Shown here piece after piece: positions 1 through 4,594 of a stretch of DNA of 5,729 nucleotides. Every line of letters starts with the position of its first letter. Position 1 is the stretch's first letter. The notes beneath the pieces are model-generated. The model did not search any database and was not told the DNA's origin. It saw only the letters and a list, made by a program, of their open reading frames with translations. The position numbers and the translations under genes are program-made. Source of the DNA: an uncultured Desulfobacca sp. (GTDB lineage: Bacteria > Desulfobacterota > Desulfobaccia > Desulfobaccales > Desulfobaccaceae); NCBI GenBank assembly GCA_937958145.1, contig CALGOE010000011.1, positions 1 to 5,729 of the forward strand, read 5' to 3'.

Positions 1-1488
1 ACCCAGGAGACCATGGCCCTGCTGCTGGATCTGGCCGAAGAAGTCAAGCTCCGGGAAGCCATTGACGCCATGTTTGCCGGTGATCATATCAACGAGACGG
101 AAGACCGGGCGGTGCTGCATGTGGCCCTGCGCAATCGGGCGAATACGCCCCTGTATGTGGATGGCCAGGACGTCATGCCGGCGGTCAACGCCGTCCTGGA
201 CCAGATGCGGGCGTTCTCCCAGCAGATCCGCAGCGGCACCTGGACGGGGTATACCGGGAAAAAAATTGCCGATATCGTCAACATCGGCATCGGCGGCTCG
301 GATCTGGGCCCGCAGATGGTCTGTGAGTGCCTGCGTCCCTATCGCCAGCCCGATCTCAACGTCCATTTCGTCTCCAATATCGACGGCACCCACATCAGCG
401 AAACCCTGGCCGGACTCAACCCCGAGACCACCCTGTTTCTCATTGCCTCCAAGACTTTCACCACCCAGGAAACCATGACCAACGCCCACACCGCCCGGGA
501 GTGGTTCCTGCGCCAGGCCGGGGCTGAACGCCACGTGGCCCGCCACTTCGTCGCCATCTCCACCAACTCCAAGGCTGTGGCGGCCTTTGGCATCCACCCC
601 GACAATATGTTTGTCTTCTGGGACTGGGTGGGCGGCCGCTTCTCCCTCTGGTCGGCCATCGGCCTGTCCATCGCCTGTTACGTGGGCTTTGAGCATTTTG
701 CGGAGCTGCTCCATGGCGCCCACGACATGGACATGCATTTCCGCACCGCCCCCTGGGCCGAGAACATCCCGGTCATCCTGGCCCTCCTGGGCATCTGGTA
801 TACCAATTTCTTCGGGGCGGAGACGGCAGTAATCCTGCCCTATGACCAGTATATGCACCGCTTTCCGGCCTATTTCCAGCAGGGCGACATGGAGAGCAAC
901 GGCAAGGGGGTGGATCGCCGGGGCCGGCCCGTGACCTATCAGACCGGCCCCATCATCTGGGGGGAGCCCGGCACCAACGGCCAGCATGCCTTTTACCAAT
1001 TGCTGCATCAGGGCACCAAGCTTGTCCCAGCGGATTTCCTGGCCCCGGCCCTCAGCCACAATCCGGTGGGCCAACACCATGAGATTCTGCTCTCCAACTT
1101 CTTTGCCCAAACCGAAGCCCTCATGCTGGGAAAAACCGAGGCCGAGGTGGCGGCGGAATTGGCAAAGGCGGGTTATAGCCAGGAATATATCCAGCTCTAC
1201 GGCCGCCACCGGGTCTTCCCGGGCAACCGGCCCACCACCTCCATCCTCTTTAAAAAACTCACTCCACGCGTCCTGGGCAGCCTCATTGCCATGTATGAGC
1301 ACAAGATCTTTGTTCAGGGGGTCATCTGGAATATCTTCAGCTTTGACCAATGGGGCGTGGAGTTGGGCAAACAGCTGGCCCAACGCATCCTGCCGGAGTT
1401 AGCCGATGACCAGCAGGTAACAAGCCACGACGCCTCCACCAACGGCCTCATGAACACTTACAAGCAGATGCGGCGCAACAATTTATAA
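1..1488 (+). CDS. pgi: Glucose-6-phosphate isomerase, 5' truncated by the window edge
   Basis: Cytoplasmic enzyme that interconverts glucose 6-phosphate and fructose 6-phosphate in glycolysis and gluconeogenesis. The frame is open from base 1 and gives 495 residues. The E. coli enzyme, as I remember it, has about 549, so about 55 N-terminal residues lie outside the window. The first in-frame ATG (13) has an AGGAG-like stretch before it but is an internal Met: the four codons before it (TQET) already match the family (E. coli TEETLAKLQDLAKE). Both family signatures are present: WDWVGGRFSLWSAIG near codons 207-221 and GVIWNIFSFDQWGVELGK near codons 440-457. The catalytic residues by family knowledge are visible as Glu322 in WGEPGTNGQH, a His in the NPVGQHH segment (359-360) and Lys457 (window codon numbers). 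It ends at TAA 1486-1488. No GC-rich terminator follows, only AT-rich sequence. The reading frame is intact and the identification is very sure. Confidence 0.98.
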   Translation, partial: TQETMALLLDLAEEVKLREAIDAMFAGDHINETEDRAVLHVALRNRANTPLYVDGQDVMPAVNAVLDQMRAFSQQIRSGTWTGYTGKKIADIVNIGIGGSDLGPQMVCECLRPYRQPDLNVHFVSNIDGTHISETLAGLNPETTLFLIASKTFTTQETMTNAHTAREWFLRQAGAERHVARHFVAISTNSKAVAAFGIHPDNMFVFWDWVGGRFSLWSAIGLSIACYVGFEHFAELLHGAHDMDMHFRTAPWAENIPVILALLGIWYTNFFGAETAVILPYDQYMHRFPAYFQQGDMESNGKGVDRRGRPVTYQTGPIIWGEPGTNGQHAFYQLLHQGTKLVPADFLAPALSHNPVGQHHEILLSNFFAQTEALMLGKTEAEVAAELAKAGYSQEYIQLYGRHRVFPGNRPTTSILFKKLTPRVLGSLIAMYEHKIFVQGVIWNIFSFDQWGVELGKQLAQRILPELADDQQVTSHDASTNGLMNTYKQMRRNNL

Positions 1489-1556
1489 CTATATATATTT
1501 ATTATATTATTTTGCTATTCCAAAAGTAATGTGTTTTTTCCGTGTAAGGTTCTTTT
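1489..1556. other. AT-rich intergenic segment after pgi
   Basis: Almost entirely A and T for its first forty bases (runs of TA and ATT), in sharp contrast to the GC-rich pgi gene, with T-runs near 1534-1539 and 1552-1558. I see no GC-rich stem followed by T-run, so pgi has no recognisable intrinsic terminator here. The stretch may act as an UP-like element or bent DNA for the promoter just downstream; that is inference. Confidence 0.5.
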
Positions 1557-1584
1557 TTGATTCAATCTGCCCGAAAAATATGAT
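1557..1584 (+). promoter_or_regulatory. Candidate sigma70-type promoter for the Cache-like gene
   Basis: A -35 TTGATT (1557-1562) and a -10 TATGAT (1579-1584) are separated by 16 bp. The -10 matches the consensus at 5 of 6 positions and the -35 at 4 of 6. AT-rich sequence lies immediately upstream. The predicted transcription start is near 1591, which leaves a leader of about 105 nt before the ATG at 1696. This is sequence matching only. Confidence 0.5.
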
Positions 1585-1603
1585 ATAGAAAGGCATCTCA
1601 CGG

Positions 1604-1615
1604 AAAGGAGGAGAG
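1604..1615 (+). promoter_or_regulatory. Orphan strong Shine-Dalgarno sequence in a leader
   Basis: AAAGGAGGAGAG matches the 16S rRNA 3' end almost perfectly, yet no ATG, GTG or TTG follows within normal spacing. The next real start is ATG 1696, about 80 nt downstream, which has its own ribosome site. The element is flanked by CGGA (1601-1604) and TCCG (1618-1621), which could pair and leave it in a loop. It might be a ribosome standby site, a regulatory leader element or chance. Confidence 0.35.
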
Positions 1616-1685
1616 CGTCCGGCAGGTCAAAAACAGCAACAGAGGTCAGGTTCGGTCAGGCAGCAAAACCTTGGACAACCTTTTT

Positions 1686-1691
1686 GGGAGG
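1686..1691 (+). promoter_or_regulatory. Ribosome binding site that fixes the start at 1696
   Basis: GGGAGG ends 4 nt before ATG 1696. An upstream in-frame TTG at 1684 overlaps this sequence and would add only four residues (MGGC), so the ATG is the better start. Confidence 0.75.
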
Positions 1692-1695
1692 GTGT

Positions 1696-2010
1696 ATGAA
1701 AGATGTAGTCAAGAAGAAAGTGGATGACATTGTCGCCGCCCTTGATGCTGGCAAAAAACCCGAAGATTTTGCCGCTGCAGCCAACGAAGACCCCTATGTG
1801 TTCATCATGGAAGCGGGAGGCAAGTTATTGGTCCACCCCACCCTGGTCGGGGAAAGCCTGAAGGAAAAGGCCGGCCCGGTGTACGACGAAGTCGCCAAAG
1901 GGACCCCCGAGGGCACCTATGTGCGCTACGTCTGGGGCGGGGCCAATAAATGCACGTATTCCCGGAAGACCAAAAGCGGACTCATTGTCGGATGTGGCTA
2001 TAACGAATAA
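1696..2010 (+). CDS. Small stand-alone Cache-like domain protein
   Basis: Encodes 104 residues with no signal peptide and no membrane segment, so it is probably cytoplasmic. Residues 1-30 are a charged helical region. From residue 32 the sequence resembles the C-terminal part of single Cache sensor domains: DPYVFIME (32-39), GGKLLVHPTLVGESL (41-55), then PEGTYVRYVW (71-80) and KSGLIVGCGY (93-102). In receptors these strands form the ligand-binding sheet (DPYVFVxDxxGxxLAHP ... W ... K ... G-IVGSGIY pattern). Here no kinase, methyl-accepting or cyclase domain is attached, and the usual N-terminal membrane helix is missing. Two cysteines (86 and 100) are present. It has a candidate promoter upstream and its own terminator, so it is probably monocistronic. 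Its function is unknown; small-molecule binding is inference. The domain identity comes from pattern memory and is fairly sure. Confidence 0.75.
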   Translation: MKDVVKKKVDDIVAALDAGKKPEDFAAAANEDPYVFIMEAGGKLLVHPTLVGESLKEKAGPVYDEVAKGTPEGTYVRYVWGGANKCTYSRKTKSGLIVGCGYNE

Positions 2011-2013
2011 CGC

Positions 2014-2028
2014 CAGGAAACATTCCTG
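2014..2028 (+). repeat. Small perfect hairpin just after the Cache-like gene
   Basis: CAGGAA and TTCCTG form a perfect 6-bp inverted repeat with a 3-nt loop, starting 4 nt after the stop codon. There is no T-run behind it. It may protect the mRNA 3' end or be an accessory stem before the terminator at 2039. Confidence 0.4.
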
Positions 2029-2038
2029 ATCGTTTGCG

Positions 2039-2069
2039 GGGCGGTTGCGCAGGAACCGCCCTTTTTCTT
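2039..2069 (+). terminator. Rho-independent terminator of the Cache-like gene
   Basis: An 8-bp perfect stem, GGGCGGTT (2039-2046) with AACCGCCC (2054-2061), has a 7-nt loop and is followed at once by TTTTTCTT. This is a textbook intrinsic terminator, 28 nt after the stop codon. It separates the Cache-like gene from the PfpI-family gene. Confidence 0.9.
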
Positions 2070-2071
2070 GG

Positions 2072-2092
2072 AGCCGCCCCGGGGCTGCGGCT
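2072..2092. repeat. GC-rich inverted repeat between the Cache-like and PfpI genes
   Basis: AGCCGC (2072-2077) and GCGGCT (2087-2092) are perfectly complementary, with a 9-nt interval that itself contains a CCCCGGGG-type palindrome (2077-2084). No T-run follows on either strand. It may be a second structure behind the terminator or part of the PfpI gene's leader. I see no clear promoter between here and 2177. Confidence 0.35.
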
Positions 2093-2163
2093 TGCCGCGG
2101 CCACGGGCCGGGATTAAATTGCTCCTAACAAGGGAACAACACACCCCATCGCCTTTTTCAGAA

Positions 2164-2168
2164 AGGAG
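2164..2168 (+). promoter_or_regulatory. Ribosome binding site of the DJ-1/PfpI gene
   Basis: AGGAG within GAAAGGAGC lies 8 nt before ATG 2177. It is near-consensus and well spaced, which supports this start. Confidence 0.8.
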
Positions 2169-2176
2169 CAACAGGT

Positions 2177-2701
2177 ATGAAACTGCAGGGCAAAAAAGTG
2201 GCCATTCTGGCCGAAACCCTGTACCAGGATCTGGAACTCTGGTATCCGCTGCTGCGGCTGCAGGAGGAGGGTGCCCAGGTGCTGGTGGTGGGCACCGGCA
2301 GCGCTCCGACCTATACCGGCAAATTCGGCTATCCGGTAACGGTGGACAGAAACGCCGACCAGGTCCAGGCCGCTGATGTTGACGCCGTGATTATTCCCGG
2401 CGGCTACGCCCCGGATCATCTCCGGCGCTTCCCCGCCGTCGTCAAACTGGTCCGGGAAGCCCACGAGCAGGGCAAGGTCGTTGCTGCCATCTGCCATGGC
2501 GGCTGGCTCCTGGCCTCTGCCAAGATCTTGCCAGGCCGGACGGTGACCGCCTTTTTCGCCATCCGAGACGATCTGGAGCACGCCGGCGCCCGCTTTGTGG
2601 ACCAGGAGGTCTGTATCGACGGCAACCTCATCACCTCCCGCCAGCCCGAGGACCTGCCAGCCTTCCTGCGGGCCATCATTACCGCCTTAAGCTCAGCCTA
2701 A
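2177..2701 (+). CDS. DJ-1/PfpI family protein (class I glutamine amidotransferase-like fold)
   Basis: 174 residues, the normal length for single-domain PfpI/YhbO-type proteins. An N-terminal strand (KKVAILAE, 6-13) leads to YQDLELWYPLLRL, whose Glu20 aligns with the conserved glutamate near the nucleophile. Then come TGKFGYPVTVD, the PGGYAPDHLRR loop, the nucleophile elbow AAICHGGW with Cys106 followed by His107, and the C-terminal SRQPEDLPAFLR block. Family members have been reported as proteases, chaperones, glyoxalases or deglycases, so the exact reaction cannot be assigned from sequence. Two local variants are visible: Gln17 where Pyrococcus PfpI (as remembered) has Glu12, and CHGGW where CHGPQ is commonest. 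The Asp of PGGYAPD occupies the site of the dimer-partner acid (Glu74 in Pyrococcus; Asp in E. coli YhbO). No signal peptide, so cytoplasmic. It is probably a single-gene unit: terminators flank it on both sides. Confidence 0.92.
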   Translation: MKLQGKKVAILAETLYQDLELWYPLLRLQEEGAQVLVVGTGSAPTYTGKFGYPVTVDRNADQVQAADVDAVIIPGGYAPDHLRRFPAVVKLVREAHEQGKVVAAICHGGWLLASAKILPGRTVTAFFAIRDDLEHAGARFVDQEVCIDGNLITSRQPEDLPAFLRAIITALSSA

Positions 2702-2715
2702 ATCAGAAAACACCT

Positions 2716-2745
2716 GCACCGGCCCTGGGGCCGGTGCGTCTTTCT
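2716..2745. terminator. Hairpin terminator between convergent genes, probably bidirectional
   Basis: A 9-bp perfect stem, GCACCGGCC (2716-2724) with GGCCGGTGC (2729-2737), has a 4-nt loop. On the plus strand it is followed by GTCTTTCT, 14 nt after the PfpI-family stop. On the minus strand it is followed by AGGTGTTTTC, downstream of the tadG-like gene. It is GC-rich and strong, but both T-tracts are imperfect. A second small stem, CTTTCT (2740-2745) with AGAAAG (2751-2756), lies beside it. Confidence 0.75.
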
Positions 2746-2783
2746 AACCAAGAAAGCGGCAGGGAAATTTTCGGTCCGTCAAC

Positions 2784-3860
2784 CTATTGCAATAACTTCG
2801 GCGAGCTGGCCCAGGTACCGTAAAAGGGTGCCGCAAGATCAGTCCTGGTGCCGGGGGCCACATAATTTTTCTCCAGATGCCCCTTGATCCATTTTTTCCC
2901 CTGGTTAGTTTCCTCAATATAAAGAGAGACAAACCCAACGATGGGCATATGACTTTTGGCAGTAATGTCCCCGTCCACCACCGGGATTAACACGACTTTA
3001 TTAATAAACTTGGCCGCGTCGCCATACAGAGTAGCTTTGGCCCCAGGCTGAATGTAAATTTTATCACCAACCTGGATCTGTGACGGATTGCCGTTGTCCA
3101 TGAGTTCTCTAATGGTGGGGACATTGTTGGAATCGATCAGAAAAGAGGTCCACTGGCCTTGATTGCTGTTGTCCCAATTTTTTGTTGACGGATTATAAAT
3201 CGAGCCAATCATGAGCTTTGTATTCGGATCCAGCCAATATTTTTTGCTTGCCTTCTCGACCCAATCCTTGGATACGACAATGGGGAAAGCTGCACCTTTG
3301 GCGGCCACACTGGGCCCCCCCGGCAATGCCGCCATAGACTGGACGCTTAAATCCGAGCTGGCCTTACCCACAAAAGAGCTGAAAAAGAATTTCACCGGGC
3401 CGCCGTTCGCGTCGCTATTTTTATTGATGGTCACCCGCACCGCCGGAATCAAATTTTCCAGCCAGGTAGTCGTATAGGGGCGCAAGGTTTTATATTCCAG
3501 GTCCCAATAGCCGACTTCCACCAGGGAGTCGGTCAACGCTTTCCCTTCCACCTGATTGCTCGCTATGGTCTTTTTGGTCGGCCCGTCGCCGCCATCCGGA
3601 TAGACCCGGTCCCAGAGAATATTGCCCACCAGACCCGCATCATTCGGATAAGGCGCCAAAGCTCGGGCCCCGGCCAAGGCCCCGGCATCCGCCGCCCGCT
3701 GCATTTCGCTCTTCACCAAAGTCAGGCGACCGATATCCATGGCCATACCGATAAAACCCAGCAGCACTGCCAGGACAATGGCGGTTATGGCGGCTACCCC
3801 CCCCGAGGTCGATCTCAGGAAGACGGTTGCTTGCTTTTTTAACCCAACGATATATTTCAT
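2784..3860 (-). CDS. TadG-like Flp pilus-assembly-related membrane protein
   Basis: 358 residues from the ATG at 3860, preferred because GAGGTG lies 6 nt upstream. A second ATG at 3872 overlaps the tadE-like stop (ATGA) and would add MRCF. The N-terminus is the TadE/TadG-like helix block: Gly20-Gly21, a membrane segment at about 22-41, then MDIGRL and a polar helix ending in QRAADAGALAGARAL, the hallmark of TadG-type N-termini. The remainder (about 70-358) is probably extracytoplasmic and has no von Willebrand MIDAS motif (DxSxS) that I can see, so it is shorter than classical TadG proteins. Its C-terminal part contains GDKIYIQPGAKATLYG, VVLIPVVDGDI and PIVGFVSLYIEET, strand-rich segments I cannot assign. 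Role by family: envelope component linked to tight-adherence pili. It follows the tadE-like gene in one unit. Its GC content is lower than that of pgi. The function of the C-terminal region is unknown. Confidence 0.8.
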   Translation of the reverse strand: MKYIVGLKKQATVFLRSTSGGVAAITAIVLAVLLGFIGMAMDIGRLTLVKSEMQRAADAGALAGARALAPYPNDAGLVGNILWDRVYPDGGDGPTKKTIASNQVEGKALTDSLVEVGYWDLEYKTLRPYTTTWLENLIPAVRVTINKNSDANGGPVKFFFSSFVGKASSDLSVQSMAALPGGPSVAAKGAAFPIVVSKDWVEKASKKYWLDPNTKLMIGSIYNPSTKNWDNSNQGQWTSFLIDSNNVPTIRELMDNGNPSQIQVGDKIYIQPGAKATLYGDAAKFINKVVLIPVVDGDITAKSHMPIVGFVSLYIEETNQGKKWIKGHLEKNYVAPGTRTDLAAPFYGTWASSPKLLQ

Positions 3861-3868
3861 AAAACACC

Positions 3869-4321
3869 TCATTCCAACTTCATCACGGTAACGCCGCTGG
3901 GTTTATACAAGGCATCGGCACTGGGGAGTGTACTGATAAAGGCCTTGAGCATAAACCACTCCTTGGTCGTTTCCACCCTGACGGTCAGATCACTCCCCGA
4001 CGTCGCCCCAGCTCTGGTCACCGTTACCTTCGGCCCCGAGCCGTCGCAACCGCCCAAGACCGCGCTGTATTTTGAGGTGATATATGCGGTAATATCAGAA
4101 TCAGAAGGCCGGTCCTTGGCATAAACCACCCCAAAACGGGCCCCTTCCCGGCTGGCCGTGGTGGCGACATGCCGGAGATAGAGATAATGTCCGAAATCAA
4201 TCACCCCGCCTAAGATAAACAACAAAAGGGTGATGACGAGGGCGAACTCCACGGCTACAGCACCCTCTTGACGCCGTCGGAATTGTGACCACCCTAATAT
4301 GACCGGTTTTTTTCTTGCCAT
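3869..4321 (-). CDS. TadE-like minor pseudopilin
   Basis: 150 residues from the ATG at 4321, chosen because GGGAGGTG lies upstream at good spacing and the family N-terminus fits. An upstream start at 4405 would add 28 residues unlike the family. A short basic leader (RRRQEG, 15-20) is followed by G20/AVAVEF. This is a prepilin-type site with Glu at +5, of the kind cut by TadV-like peptidases. One membrane helix covers about 22-43 (ALVITLLLFILGGVIDFG). The conserved TadE block follows: YLYLRHVATTASREGARFG (47-65). The C-terminal half is a small, strand-rich domain with a single Cys in GGCDGSG. Family members are minor components needed for Flp/Tad pilus assembly. Its stop overlaps a possible start of the tadG-like gene, which indicates translational coupling. 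No pilin (flp), ATPase (tadA) or secretin (rcpA) gene is in view. Confidence 0.88.
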   Translation of the reverse strand: MARKKPVILGWSQFRRRQEGAVAVEFALVITLLLFILGGVIDFGHYLYLRHVATTASREGARFGVVYAKDRPSDSDITAYITSKYSAVLGGCDGSGPKVTVTRAGATSGSDLTVRVETTKEWFMLKAFISTLPSADALYKPSGVTVMKLE

Positions 4322-4322
4322 A

Positions 4323-4351
4323 CTCCTTTCACCTCCCACCAAGCTCCTCCT
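4323..4351 (-). promoter_or_regulatory. Three purine-rich Shine-Dalgarno-like blocks before the tadE-like gene
   Basis: Read on the minus strand, AGGAGGAG (4351-4344), GGGAGGTG (about 4337-4330) and AAAGGAG (4329-4323) precede ATG 4321. The middle block has the best spacing, about 8 nt. The last block sits only 1 nt from the ATG and is too close to work by itself. Confidence 0.55.
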
Positions 4352-4377
4352 GTCCGCAGGAAACCTTTTCTCCGGAC
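4352..4377 (-). other. Possible hairpin in the tadE-like gene leader
   Basis: GTCCG (4352-4356) and CGGAC (4373-4377) are complementary, with 16 nt between. The structure would place the ribosome-binding region directly after a stem. It is short, with a large loop, so support is weak. Confidence 0.25.
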
Positions 4378-4542
4378 GCAGCAGGGTGAAAAGCGTTAAC
4401 AACAACCTGCTTATCCTGGAAAAATCCTCAATTATTCAATATTATTACTATTTTCCCTGCACAACTGAAGTTCTGGCTTAACCTGCCGATAAGATACCAG
4501 AGGACGATCCCTAATGAGGATATCGACCGCTTGGCGGAAATC
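4378..4542. other. Divergent intergenic region between the tad pair and the toroid operon
   Basis: This AT-richer stretch lies between divergently transcribed genes and should hold the minus-strand promoter of the tad pair. The most likely place is the AT-rich block 4425-4455. The best match I find, read on the minus strand, is TTGTGC with a 17-bp gap to TATTGA, which is poor. No ORF with a credible start, no RNA gene and no strong inverted repeat is visible. Confidence 0.4.
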
Positions 4543-4571
4543 TTGAATTTTGGCAAGCTGCATAGTAAAAT
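4543..4571 (+). promoter_or_regulatory. Candidate sigma70-type promoter of the toroid-DUF362 operon
   Basis: A -35 TTGAAT (4543-4548) and a -10 TAAAAT (4566-4571) have the ideal 17-bp spacing. The -10 matches at 5 of 6 positions and the -35 at 4 of 6. The predicted start of transcription, near 4578, leaves a leader of about 17 nt with just the ribosome site. That rules against the upstream TTG at 4550 as the start codon. Confidence 0.6.
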
Positions 4572-4594
4572 TTCATTTAATCATAAGGAAGGGT

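Noticed and set aside
13..15. ATG at 13 with AGGAG before it as the start of pgi
   Set aside because: The codons before it match the family alignment and the protein would lack about 60 N-terminal residues; the true start lies left of the window.
62..1402. Several open frames of 66-138 codons on both strands within pgi
   Set aside because: They lie in other frames of a gene with an unbroken, highly conserved protein. Their products are Pro/Ser/Arg-rich low-complexity translations typical of GC-rich shadow frames.
1591..1695. Known riboswitch (for example cyclic di-GMP type) in the Cache-gene leader
   Set aside because: I could not find the conserved core sequences of any riboswitch class I know; only weak pairings are visible.
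2068..2376. Open frame of 102 codons covering the terminator and the PfpI start
   Set aside because: It begins in the T-tract of a terminator with no ribosome site, runs across the GC-rich spacer and overlaps the clear PfpI-family gene in another frame.
2114..2679. Minus-strand open frames opposite the PfpI gene
   Set aside because: Antisense shadows of a conserved gene; no ribosome site or recognisable motif.
3211..3477. Plus-strand open frame of 88 codons inside the tadG-like gene
   Set aside because: Antisense to a supported gene, without motif or ribosome site.
3666..3686. Direct repeat GGCCCCGGC, two copies 12 bp apart
   Set aside because: It encodes the repetitive Ala/Gly stretch (AGALAGA) conserved in TadG-type proteins, so protein sequence explains it.
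4299..4481. Plus-strand 60-codon open frame in the divergent region
   Set aside because: It overlaps the start and ribosome site of the tadE-like gene on the other strand and has no recognisable domain.
4473..4487. Possible sigma54 promoter (TGGC ... TGC)
   Set aside because: The GG-to-GC distance is 8 nt instead of the required 10, and other similar sites nearby also fail.
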